Positions 16,895-25,006 of a stretch of DNA of 30,188 bases are shown here, one piece after another. Each line of letters opens with the position of its first letter. Position 1 is the stretch's first letter. A program made the position numbers and the translations under genes. The notes beneath the pieces were generated by a model, which saw nothing but the letters and a program-made list of their open reading frames with translations, had not been told where the DNA came from and ran no database searches. This DNA is from CAYPIE01 sp964410665 (GTDB lineage: Bacteria > Planctomycetota > Planctomycetia > Gemmatales > Gemmataceae), in assembly GCA_964410665.1 (NCBI GenBank), contig CAYPIE010000071.1, positions 1-30,188 on the forward strand. Direction: 5' to 3'.

Positions 16895-17617
16895 TCAGCC
16901 ACCACGATTTTTTACCAGTGTCCCAATCGGCTCGCCCAGGACGGCCTTCTCAATCGCACCATCCTTGGTGTAGTCAAACACGAGGATTGGCAGGTTGTGT
17001 TCGCGACAAGTGATGAACGCTTGCATGTCCATCACCCGCAGATTGTCCTTTAAAACCTGGTCGAAGGTCAACTGTTCATAACGCACCGCATGCGGGTTCT
17101 TCTCAGGATCATCACTGTAAATGCCGTCAACCCGGGTCGCTTTGAGCACAATCTCGGCATCCAGCTCCCAAGCGCGCATGGCCGCGGTGGTATCGGTCGT
17201 CACACCCGGGTTGCCAGTCCCTCCCGCCAGAATGACAATCCGTCCCTTTTCCAAATGGCGAAGTGCACGACGTCGGATGTAGAGCTCGGCCACATTCTCC
17301 ATCCGCCAAGCCGTTTGCAGCCGGGTCTCGCACTGCATCGACTCCAGAGCCTCTTGGAGTGCCATGCCATTGAGCACGGTCGCCAGCATGCCCATGTAAT
17401 CGGCCGTGGTCCCCTTGATCACCTGATTGTTGACCGAGAAATGCGAGCCACGCAGGATGTTGCCACCACCGACGACGACAGCGAGCTCAACCTTTTGCTC
17501 AGCAACGCGCTTGATCTGCTGGGCCAGATGCAAGGTGCGATCAATACTGATCCCCCCCCTACCATTATGCCCGAAGCCATCGCCACTGAGTTTCAGTAGC
17601 ACCCGCCGATAGGTCAT
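16895..17617 (-). CDS. pyrH: UMP kinase
   Basis: 240 residues, the normal length, from the ATG at 17617 with GAGGA 7 nt upstream. PyrH phosphorylates UMP to UDP in pyrimidine synthesis and belongs to the amino-acid kinase family. Seen here: the N-terminal RRVLLKLSGDGFG, the glycine-rich VVVGGGNILRG, the acceptor region with TADYMGMLATVLN, and AGGTGNPGVTTDT. It heads the pyrH-frr pair. In many bacteria rpsB and tsf lie just upstream; here the upstream neighbour is the acidic repeat protein, so that cluster has been broken. Confidence 0.97.
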   Translation of the reverse strand: MTYRRVLLKLSGDGFGHNGRGGISIDRTLHLAQQIKRVAEQKVELAVVVGGGNILRGSHFSVNNQVIKGTTADYMGMLATVLNGMALQEALESMQCETRLQTAWRMENVAELYIRRRALRHLEKGRIVILAGGTGNPGVTTDTTAAMRAWELDAEIVLKATRVDGIYSDDPEKNPHAVRYEQLTFDQVLKDNLRVMDMQAFITCREHNLPILVFDYTKDGAIEKAVLGEPIGTLVKNRGG

Positions 17618-17763
17618 GGTCGCGTCCTCAACGATGCTCGAATGGAGCGATTATAAGCGCCCCCGAGCCACCAGCCAAGGGAAACGCCATGGTCCAACCG
17701 TGTGGCAGCCCCTACGCACCCCGGCCAGACCATGTGCGGACCCGGCTGGTTCCGCTTGCGACG

Positions 17764-19290
17764 TTATGACTCAATAAAATCCGTAATGGTAAACGGTGGT
17801 AAGATGATGGCCGCGACCGAATTCGCCAACGTGTTGGTCCCCGAGCCGCCATCGAGCACACCGGTGAGTTGCACCTGCGAGATCGACAGGGTCACGGTAT
17901 CGTCGCCCCCCTCCAGGTCGAATGCCAGGTTATAAAATTCTCCACCGACCGTACTGCCCAGGGTGACCTGGTCGGCACCGTTGCCGCTGTTGAGTCGGAA
18001 GTCACCAAACACACTGTTGAACACCGAGATGGTGTTCCCGCCGTTGCCCAAATCAATCGACAGGTCCCCGGTGATCGCCCCGCCACCGGTGGTCACCCCA
18101 AAGGAGATGGCGTTGGCCCCATCGCCCAGACGAACATCGGCCTCACCCACGGTGATGCCAGCCTCAGCGATGGTGATCGTGTCGTCCCCGGAGCCCGCTC
18201 GGACCACTAGGTTGCCGATCGGGCCGGTGCCCGCCCCAGGGATGAACATATTGTCACCATCACCCAGATCGAGCGTCAGGGTGTCACCGACCGTGAAGCT
18301 CACACTCGAAGTGGCCTTATCAAACACATCATCGCCCGCCCCAGTACGAATGGTGAGGGTCGCATCGAAGGTCACCGGCGCTCCACCCGCCCCGAGCTCC
18401 AGAGCGTTCGTCCCGCCGCCAAGATCGAGCAGGGCATCACCACCCACCACGGCCTGATCGTTGATCGTAAAGCTGTCATCGCCGTCTCCGGCCTGAACCC
18501 GGAGATTGCCCGCAAAGGTCTGCGGCCCGGTCGGATCGGCCTGGATCAGATCCTCACGACTGCCGGTCTCGATGGATAGGTTCCCGGCAAAGGCGGTGCC
18601 GGTCCCATCAAGGCTGGCCAGGGTAATCGTATCCGCTCCCCCACCCGTGCTCAGATTCACATTCCCTTCGGTGGTCAGCCCGCTCTCGAGCGTCACCGAG
18701 ATCGCCCCGGCTTCGCGGAGGGATTGGACGCTCAGATTGCCCAAAATCGCGTCCGTATTCGTTCCGGTGTCGCCCAAGGTCACTGTGTTCCCGCCCAGGA
18801 TGCTGACATCACCGCGGAAGACATTCGCGCCCCCCTCTCCGAGACTGATGACGTCGTTGCCACGACCGGCCAGCACGCTGATATTGCCCAGGACCTCCAA
18901 GTCCCCGGTGTTGGCAATGGCGATGGTATCGCTGCCATCACCCGCTTGCACCGTCAGGTTGCCGGCCAGGCTGCCCGCACCACCGATACTAATCGAGTCC
19001 GCACCGCCACGCAGATTTAAGAACATTTCGCCGGCAAAGTCATTGCCATTGGTGTCGATGGCGATTTCATCCCCAGGCCCGGTTCCGATCAAGAAGATGT
19101 TGCCAGCTGGCAGGGTGACATTGAGGCTATTGTCGTTAATGAGGACACTATCGGAAGTCTGAAAGGTGAGCGTTAACAACCCATCTGGGTTGGCAATGAA
19201 TAGGGTGGAGCCAAGAACGCGGGCGGTAGCTGGAGTCCAACGATTTTCGAGCCGCTCGGCGCGCAGCTCAATCCTAGTTTGTGAACGCAT
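17764..19290 (-). CDS. Large acidic Gly/Asp-rich repeat protein with LEDR-TPA-like N-terminus
   Basis: 508 residues from the ATG at 19290; AGGAG lies 10 nt upstream, and a TTG three codons earlier would be too close to it. The N-terminus has RAERLENRWTPA, resembling the planctomycete LEDR-x-TPA / LEPR-XLL signature found on giant surface proteins in place of a plain signal peptide. The rest consists of roughly a dozen 25-35-residue repeats of the type GNLxVxxGxGDDTI, ending in Asp/Gly turns like those of RTX or filamentous beta-helices. Calcium binding and a cell-surface location are likely by analogy. No catalytic domain is seen. The last ~20 residues (LPPFTITDFIES) leave the repeat pattern. 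Confidence 0.85.
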   Translation of the reverse strand: MRSQTRIELRAERLENRWTPATARVLGSTLFIANPDGLLTLTFQTSDSVLINDNSLNVTLPAGNIFLIGTGPGDEIAIDTNGNDFAGEMFLNLRGGADSISIGGAGSLAGNLTVQAGDGSDTIAIANTGDLEVLGNISVLAGRGNDVISLGEGGANVFRGDVSILGGNTVTLGDTGTNTDAILGNLSVQSLREAGAISVTLESGLTTEGNVNLSTGGGADTITLASLDGTGTAFAGNLSIETGSREDLIQADPTGPQTFAGNLRVQAGDGDDSFTINDQAVVGGDALLDLGGGTNALELGAGGAPVTFDATLTIRTGAGDDVFDKATSSVSFTVGDTLTLDLGDGDNMFIPGAGTGPIGNLVVRAGSGDDTITIAEAGITVGEADVRLGDGANAISFGVTTGGGAITGDLSIDLGNGGNTISVFNSVFGDFRLNSGNGADQVTLGSTVGGEFYNLAFDLEGGDDTVTLSISQVQLTGVLDGGSGTNTLANSVAAIILPPFTITDFIES

Positions 19291-19607
19291 ACGCGACAAA
19301 CTCCTGTGTCCGGATGGTAAGGAAGGGATTCGGTGCCGGTTAAGACCGGCCGAAACAACGGCAACAGCTGTAGTGAAACGGCTATCTGCCCCTAGAGGTA
19401 GCTCAATTGAACCAATTTCCCTATTAGTTTCATCTCTCCCCCAGGTCCATCATGCCTATTTCTTGTTTCTGGTGGTTTCGCTGAGATCGGTAGACCCTGC
19501 AGGGTAGGTATAGCTGACACAACCCGCTTCAAACTGTCTCCCTTGTCTGAACCCCCTCCGGCACACCTACTAATCAGCCAGCTGAGTTCTTGGACACCGC
19601 GACTTGG
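19291..19607. promoter_or_regulatory. Divergent intergenic region between the repeat-protein and photolyase genes
   Basis: This 317-bp gap must hold promoters for both directions. I see a perfect 12-bp palindrome ACCCTGCAGGGT at 19494-19505, about 100 bp before the photolyase start, and a 6-bp inverted repeat GCCGGT-ttaag-like loop-ACCGGC at 19335-19350 in the leader of the minus-strand gene. No strong sigma70 pair is evident. No gene is recognisable in it. Confidence 0.4.
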
Positions 19608-20432
19608 ATGGAATGGATGAAACTCGATTGGCAAACCACAAAGACGCCGCAGCAGCGTGACCAGTATCTGGCCGAACAATTCGCCGGCTTGACGGTCGGC
19701 GAACCGCAAGCCGCTTCCCTCCCCGGGGGACACCGTGCCGCTCAGAAACAGCTGGCGAACTATGATCCCAGCCAGTATGGCAAAACTCGCAACTATCTGG
19801 ATGCTCCTGTGTCGCGTTTGTCGCCCTATCTTCGCCACGGGATGCTGTCGATCACCGAGGTGCGCGATGCCATCAAGGAGCGTTTTGGCGGGCAGCCGGC
19901 CTTGATCGAGGAGTTCCTCCGGCAGCTGGCCTGGCGAGACTTTTTCGACAAAGTGCTCGATTACTATGGCACGGCCTTGCTGGACAACCTCGAAGAACCC
20001 AAGCATGCCGTCCGTCGCGAGGACTTCTTGCCACACGACATCGCCAGCGGACGCACCGGACTGCCTTGTATGGATGGCATCTTGGAGGAATTGTTCTCCG
20101 AAGGGTATCTCCATAACCACGAACGTCTCTGGTTCGCGGCCTACTTCACCCACTTTCGCGGCCTCAGCTGGAAAGCCGGCGCCCGCCTGTTCCGCCAATT
20201 TCTGCTCGATGGCGATTGGGCCTCCAACACCGCGTCCTGGCAGTGGGTGGAAAGTACCTTCGCGGCCAAGCCATACTTCATGAACCGAGGCAACATCGCT
20301 CGCTACTCCAACGGCAAGTGGTGTGACACATGTCAAGTCCGCTGTCCTTTCCAAAAACCATATGAGGTTTTGGAGATCGAGTTATTTACACGCCGCGAGG
20401 CTCCATTAAGTTCCCACAACCGTTTGCATTGA
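19608..20432 (+). CDS. Photolyase/cryptochrome FAD-binding domain protein (stand-alone half)
   Basis: 274 residues from ATG 19608; TTG 19590 and ATG 19617 are other options and none has a strong ribosome site. The whole protein matches the C-terminal helical FAD domain of photolyases: VSRLSPYLRHGMLS, QLAWRDFF, YLHNHERLWFAAY and DWASNTASWQWV. The Asn in DWASN is at the site facing flavin N5 in photolyases. The alpha/beta antenna domain that normally comes first is absent; it is encoded by the next gene. Near the C-terminus C239, C242 and C246 form a C-x2-C-x3-C motif that could bind a metal or Fe-S cluster. The expected role is light-driven DNA repair or light sensing. Confidence 0.85.
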   Translation: MEWMKLDWQTTKTPQQRDQYLAEQFAGLTVGEPQAASLPGGHRAAQKQLANYDPSQYGKTRNYLDAPVSRLSPYLRHGMLSITEVRDAIKERFGGQPALIEEFLRQLAWRDFFDKVLDYYGTALLDNLEEPKHAVRREDFLPHDIASGRTGLPCMDGILEELFSEGYLHNHERLWFAAYFTHFRGLSWKAGARLFRQFLLDGDWASNTASWQWVESTFAAKPYFMNRGNIARYSNGKWCDTCQVRCPFQKPYEVLEIELFTRREAPLSSHNRLH

Positions 20433-20442
20433 GGACCGCGTG

Positions 20443-20907
20443 ATGAGCCGAACCTGTGTGTGGATTCATGACGCGGCTCTCAGTCCAGAGGATGTCGCTC
20501 TGCGGACGCATCCGGATGCCGCGGTGGTGTTTGTGTTTGATGAACCCAGCCTACGCGAAGAGCCGCTGGCCTTTCATCGCCTACGCTTCGTCTTTGATGG
20601 GGTGTGTGAGTTGTTCGAGACGATCACTCATCCCATCAAAGAAGTACGACTCGGGAATACCTTCGATGAGATCCGTGACTTTTGCCAGCTTCATGGCTGC
20701 TCGGAACTGGCACTGACCGATCACGCCAACCCGTTTGTGCGGCAAATCGCCGGCCAACTCGAGCGCGAGATGCCGGTCCATGTCTATCCCCGGTCACAGC
20801 TTGCCCTGTATCCCGAAGAACCTCGTCGCTTTAGCCGCTATTGGAACAAGGTAGCCCGAGAAGTGCTGGGCTACACTCCAAACTCTTCCAAACGCTTTCA
20901 CAAATGA
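20443..20907 (+). CDS. Photolyase N-terminal alpha/beta domain-like protein (stand-alone half)
   Basis: 154 residues from ATG 20443, with GAGGA 7 nt upstream; GTG 20440 is adjacent. It begins 10 bp after the FAD-domain gene stops. The pattern RTCVWIHDAALSPEDVAL, then AVVFVFDEP, then FHRLRFVFDGVCEL and GCSELALTDHANPFVRQI follows the Rossmann-like antenna domain at the start of ordinary photolyases, without the helical domain. The usual DLR-x-x-DN of the first strand is reduced to DAALSPED. It is likely to assemble with the preceding FAD-domain protein into a two-subunit enzyme. The alternative is an unrelated alpha/beta protein, which the gene context makes less likely. Confidence 0.7.
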   Translation: MSRTCVWIHDAALSPEDVALRTHPDAAVVFVFDEPSLREEPLAFHRLRFVFDGVCELFETITHPIKEVRLGNTFDEIRDFCQLHGCSELALTDHANPFVRQIAGQLEREMPVHVYPRSQLALYPEEPRRFSRYWNKVAREVLGYTPNSSKRFHK

Positions 20908-20921
20908 ATAGGAATTAACGC

Positions 20922-21083
20922 ATGGCCAGGCGCCCGGCCAAGGCGGATTTGCCGACCAAGAACTGTGCTGTCTGTGGTCGTCGGTTTTGCTGGCGGAAAA
21001 AGTGGTCCAAAGTCTGGGACCAGGTCCGTTACTGCAGCGAACGTTGTCGAGCCACTCGCGGCCACAAAGCCAAGCCGACTTGA
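20922..21083 (+). CDS. DUF2256 zinc-ribbon-like small protein
   Basis: 53 residues from ATG 20922, with AGGA about 8 nt upstream, starting 14 bp after the previous stop. It is short enough to be lost to a length cutoff. The sequence has the DUF2256 pattern: DLPTKNCAVCGRRFCWRKKW, then WDQVRYCSERCR. C15, C18, C38 and C42 form a CxxC...CxxxC zinc-ribbon-like set, and the ends are rich in Lys and Arg. DUF2256 genes are often found next to photolyase/cryptochrome genes, so its place here supports reading the two preceding genes as photolyase halves. Its function is not known; nucleic-acid or partner binding is a guess. Confidence 0.9.
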   Translation: MARRPAKADLPTKNCAVCGRRFCWRKKWSKVWDQVRYCSERCRATRGHKAKPT

Positions 21084-21420
21084 GGCGTCTGGCCCTTCTT
21101 CGCAGCCTCTTCCAAAAGCGTACCCCGTTGCTGCTCAGGCGTGCTGGCCCCACCCGTCCTCACCAAGCCCTCCGCCGTTCCCAGGTCGGTGGCAGGGTTC
21201 GACTTGCTTTCCCAGCCTTGTGCAGTACGGTTATGCAGGGACTTTTGGACACTCTTGCAACGACCACGTCAAACACCTGGAATCCCATACGGTTCGCCAC
21301 CAGGTAAGAGGCAGTCCGCTTGTTCATCGTGGGCAAGCACACGCTGTTCGATCACCTTGGCACTGCATGGCTATCGCTGCCATGGCGAACAGGTTATCCG
21401 TCGGTTCTGGAGGACTCGCG
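21084..21420. other. Intergenic region without a recognisable gene
   Basis: 337 bp separate DUF2256 from the kinase gene. The kinase frame is open through it, but the translation is Ser/Pro/His-rich without family resemblance, and the strong ribosome site is at 21409-21414. I see no tRNA, terminator or convincing promoter pair. ACCTGG/CCAGGT arms (21275-21280 and 21300-21305) are short and probably chance. Confidence 0.6.
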
Positions 21421-24400
21421 ATGCCCCCAAGCGACGACCCAAACACCCCCCAGACCGAAGTCCCCCTGTACCCGGTCCAAGGCGACGGGCAGCCTTCTGG
21501 CGAGCCCGAACCGAGCGCTCCAAGGGCCAAGAAGTCTGCTCCCGATCGCGAGATCACCCAATCCTCTCCCCACCAACCAGAGCAGTTCGCCGCCGATCTG
21601 CCCCAAGGCCTTGTTCAGAGGAAGGCGCCGCCTTGCTACCTGCTCGAAGACGAGCTGGCCCAGGAGGAGATGGGGGTGATTTTCCGTGGTCGCGACAAAT
21701 CCCTCGACCGGGAACTGGCCATCAAGATCATGAAGCCGGAGCTGAGCGACCACCCCGAACTCGTCGACCGCTTTCAGAACGAGGCGCGCATCTGCGGCCA
21801 GTTGCAACACCCGGGGATCGTGCCCGTGTACGAACTGGGGCGTTTACCCGATGGGCGACCGTATTTCACGATGAAGCTCGTCCAGGGCCAGGACCTCGAC
21901 GCCTTGCTGGCCAAACGCAGCAGTCCATCCGCGGAGTTGCCGCGCTGGCTCAGCGTGTTTGAGCAGATTGCCCAAGCAATCGGCTATGCCCATCGTCGGG
22001 GGGTGATTCACCGAGATCTGAAGCCTGCCAATATCAAGGTGGGCCGTTTTGGCGAGGTGCAGGTCATGGACTGGGGACGGGCCAAGGTCTTCTCCTCCCG
22101 AGAGGAGGAATCGGTCCAAATGACCACGACCACCGCTTGTGTGCGTTTGCCAGCTCAAGCTGAGGGCAACCATCGAGAAACCCAGGCGGGCAGCGCTGTG
22201 AGTACCTTTGCTTATATGGCCCCTGAGCAGGCGACAGGACGTGTCGCCGAAGTGGATGCGCAGAGCGATGTGTTTGGGCTTGGCGGGATCTTGTGTCACA
22301 TCCTCACTGGAGAAGCCGTTTATCGGGGTGGCTTTCGAAGCGTTCAGGAAAAGGCTCAGCGATCTGAGGTCGATGAGGCGTTTCTTCGACTCGACGCCTG
22401 TGGGGCTGATCCGGACTTAGTCGCACTGGCCCGCTGCTGTTTGTCGCCGCGTAAAGCTGAGCGTCTCGCCGATGGGGCAGCAGTGGCCGAGGCGGTTGCC
22501 ACCTACCAGATGCAGGTGCAGATCCTACTGCAGCAAGAACGGAGGGAGCGAGCGCGGCAAACGGCCCAGGCCGGCGAGCAACGCCGGCGGCTTCGCAGGC
22601 AGCTCAGCCTGGCAGGGGTACTCCTGATCGGAATCTTTTTGGCCAGTTGGTGGAGCAGCGAGGTGCGTCAGGCCGCCGCCCACGAACGTCAGTGGGCCGA
22701 CCACCAGGCGTTCCCGCAACTGGACCAGGAATTTCGCGACAACCCGGCCTGGCACAAGCCGGTCGCCTTTGCCGCCTTGCAGGCTCGTTTACTGCCAGAC
22801 GGGGCCAGCGATTTACGAGAGCGCCTGGCTCAAGCGGCGCGGCTCTGGGCGAGTGTTGAGCGTCTCGACCGAATTCGCCAAGCCAGTAAGGTCCTCAGTG
22901 AACACGGTTTTGATTTCCATACCCAGGTGCAGAACTATCAGGAGGCCTTTCAGATCCTGGGCCTGGACCTCGACCGCGGCAACCTGACGGCACTCGCTCA
23001 GCAGATTCAGGTATCACCAATTCGACCCCACCTCGTCGCCGCCCTCGATGACTGGGCCAGCGCCTGGTATCGCCTTGGCAACCCTAAGCAGGCCGATCGG
23101 ATCGTCGCGCTGGCTTGGGCCGTCGCGCCTAGCATTGAACTCCGTAATCCACGCCTGTGGAGCGACCCCACCCAGATCGTCGCCTGGCAACAGCAAGCCA
23201 ACCAGGCGAACTGGTCGCCATCGCTGGTGCTCCTCGTGGCCCATGGGATTCATGATTCGAAGCGGAAGCAGAACTGGCTCGACGCGGCTTACCGACGTCA
23301 CCCAGACTGGTTTGATCTGGCTTTTCAACTTGGGGAGATGGCCTATCGGGACCAGCGCCTCGATCAGGCGGTAGGCTACTACCAGGCCGCGCTTGCCTTG
23401 AGGCCCCACCATTATGTGGTCTGGAATAACCTGGGAGTGATTCGCAGTGAGCAAGGAGACTTGGACGCGGCGATCGCTGCTTTTCGGACCGCGATTCGCC
23501 TCGAGCCCGAGCATGCCGAAACCTTCAATAACTTGGGCAATGCGCTCAATGGTCAGGGAAAGCCACTGGATGCCGCGAAGGCATTTCGACGGGCGATACG
23601 ACTCAATCCACAATTGGCGGTCGCCCATACCAACCTCGGACGCACCTTGATCGATCAGGGCGATGCCGACAGCGCGCTGCCATTTTGTCAGACCGCGGTC
23701 CGCCTGCAGCCTGAGCTGGTCCATGCCCACACCAATCTTGGAATTGCTCTGCACCAGACTGGCCAACCCCGGGCAGCGCTCGCCGCTTTTCACCAGGCAA
23801 TCGAGTTGCAGGGCGGCGCGAAGGACCTCCGGCATCGCGTGGACGTGTATTACTGGCTAGGCATCGCCCTTCAGCGGGAAGGGAAACATCGCGAAGCCAT
23901 CGACGCTTGGCAGAATGTGGTGCAACTCCAGCCCAAACATGCCGATGCCTATACCAATCTGGGTGCTGCCTTCGATGGGCAAGACCAGCTCACCGCCGCA
24001 GAGGCAGCTTATCGTCAAGTGATTCGCCTCACCCCCAAAGATGCCAACGCCCATTTCAACCTAGGCACGAACCTCTTGAAGCAGGGGAAACTGACCACGG
24101 CGATGGACCAGCTTCGTCGCGCCATCGACTTGGCACCATCGTTTGCCCACGCCCACCTTAACCTGGGCATTGCGCTTTGCCGTCGCCAGGAACACACCGC
24201 CGCGATCGAAGCATTCCGCCAAGCCATCTACTTGCGGCCTCAAGATGCCGCGGCATATCTCCAACTCGGCCTGGTTCTACATAGCAAAGGTGAACTCGAT
24301 GATGCCCTCGAGGCCTATCAAACGGCCATCCGCCTTCAGCCCGACGATGGCGAAGCCCATTACCAACTCGGACAGATCCTGCTGTTGAAAGGCGACCTGA

Positions 24401-25002
24401 CGGAGGCCATGGCCGCATTGAAACGGGGCCATCAGCTGGGCAGTGCTCGCCCGAACTGGCCGCACCCCTCGGCCCGTAAAGTGCGCCAGGTCGCGCATCT
24501 GGTGCACCTTCAGAGCCGCTGGAACGAGCTCTGCCGCCAGACACAAACGCCAACCAATGGGTTAGAATGCTTGGAACTGGCTAAATGGGGTCTGGAATAT
24601 GGACAAGATCCACGCTCGGCCGTCTTGCTGTATCGCATCGCCTTGCAGCAAGCGCCCGTCCTGGCCAAAAAGCAGCGGACCCAGGCTGCCAGCGCGGCTT
24701 TACAGGCTGCCCAAGTCCAGGCCGACCATGAGATTGGTCCCGACCTGAACAGCTGGTATCGCCGTCAGGCGCTTTCCTGGTTGCAGGCCGATCTGGCGCG
24801 AGTACGAGATCTCATCGCTCAGGGCGCGGCCACGACGCTGATTCAAGCTCAGCAGATCCTTGCGCACTGGCAAACCGACCCGGATGTGCAAACGATGCGA
24901 TCAATCTGGGCCCTGGCGGTGTTGCCGACCGAGGAGCAGAAGGCCTGGCTAGGATTCTGGCGAGAAGCCCAGAACTGGTATGTGCTACTCGCGGCGGTGT
25001 GA
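21421..25002 (+). CDS. Transmembrane serine/threonine kinase with TPR domain
   Basis: 1193 residues from ATG 21421, with GGAGGA 6 nt upstream; the frame is open to 20965 but earlier starts are poor. After a Pro-rich leader, a Hanks-type kinase domain covers about residues 72-360: K102 (AIKIM), Glu in NEAR, HRDLKPAN at 197-204, DWG at 217-219 and APE at 267-269. The glycine-rich loop is degenerate, LAQEEMG in place of GxGxxG. A charged linker precedes one transmembrane helix (about 394-411). The outer part has eleven consecutive TPRs (about 628-1010) and a helical tail. It would phosphorylate cytoplasmic targets under control of periplasmic TPR-mediated protein binding. The targets are unknown. 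Confidence 0.93.
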   Translation: MPPSDDPNTPQTEVPLYPVQGDGQPSGEPEPSAPRAKKSAPDREITQSSPHQPEQFAADLPQGLVQRKAPPCYLLEDELAQEEMGVIFRGRDKSLDRELAIKIMKPELSDHPELVDRFQNEARICGQLQHPGIVPVYELGRLPDGRPYFTMKLVQGQDLDALLAKRSSPSAELPRWLSVFEQIAQAIGYAHRRGVIHRDLKPANIKVGRFGEVQVMDWGRAKVFSSREEESVQMTTTTACVRLPAQAEGNHRETQAGSAVSTFAYMAPEQATGRVAEVDAQSDVFGLGGILCHILTGEAVYRGGFRSVQEKAQRSEVDEAFLRLDACGADPDLVALARCCLSPRKAERLADGAAVAEAVATYQMQVQILLQQERRERARQTAQAGEQRRRLRRQLSLAGVLLIGIFLASWWSSEVRQAAAHERQWADHQAFPQLDQEFRDNPAWHKPVAFAALQARLLPDGASDLRERLAQAARLWASVERLDRIRQASKVLSEHGFDFHTQVQNYQEAFQILGLDLDRGNLTALAQQIQVSPIRPHLVAALDDWASAWYRLGNPKQADRIVALAWAVAPSIELRNPRLWSDPTQIVAWQQQANQANWSPSLVLLVAHGIHDSKRKQNWLDAAYRRHPDWFDLAFQLGEMAYRDQRLDQAVGYYQAALALRPHHYVVWNNLGVIRSEQGDLDAAIAAFRTAIRLEPEHAETFNNLGNALNGQGKPLDAAKAFRRAIRLNPQLAVAHTNLGRTLIDQGDADSALPFCQTAVRLQPELVHAHTNLGIALHQTGQPRAALAAFHQAIELQGGAKDLRHRVDVYYWLGIALQREGKHREAIDAWQNVVQLQPKHADAYTNLGAAFDGQDQLTAAEAAYRQVIRLTPKDANAHFNLGTNLLKQGKLTTAMDQLRRAIDLAPSFAHAHLNLGIALCRRQEHTAAIEAFRQAIYLRPQDAAAYLQLGLVLHSKGELDDALEAYQTAIRLQPDDGEAHYQLGQILLLKGDLTEAMAALKRGHQLGSARPNWPHPSARKVRQVAHLVHLQSRWNELCRQTQTPTNGLECLELAKWGLEYGQDPRSAVLLYRIALQQAPVLAKKQRTQAASAALQAAQVQADHEIGPDLNSWYRRQALSWLQADLARVRDLIAQGAATTLIQAQQILAHWQTDPDVQTMRSIWALAVLPTEEQKAWLGFWREAQNWYVLLAAV

Positions 25003-25006
25003 TGAT

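Noticed and set aside
17736..17755. Hairpin below the acidic repeat gene as its terminator
   Set aside because: Stem of eight pairs with a mismatch and no T-run on the minus strand.
19392..20354. 320-codon open frame antisense to the photolyase FAD half
   Set aside because: The sense frame shows photolyase motifs along its whole length; the antisense one matches nothing I know.
21357..21375. Sigma54-like TTGGCAC...GGCT sequence upstream of the kinase
   Set aside because: Spacing between the GG and GC elements is one base short of the required distance.
20965..21420. Extended N-terminus of the kinase
   Set aside because: It would overlap DUF2256 in another frame and reads as non-coding; GGAGGA precedes ATG 21421.
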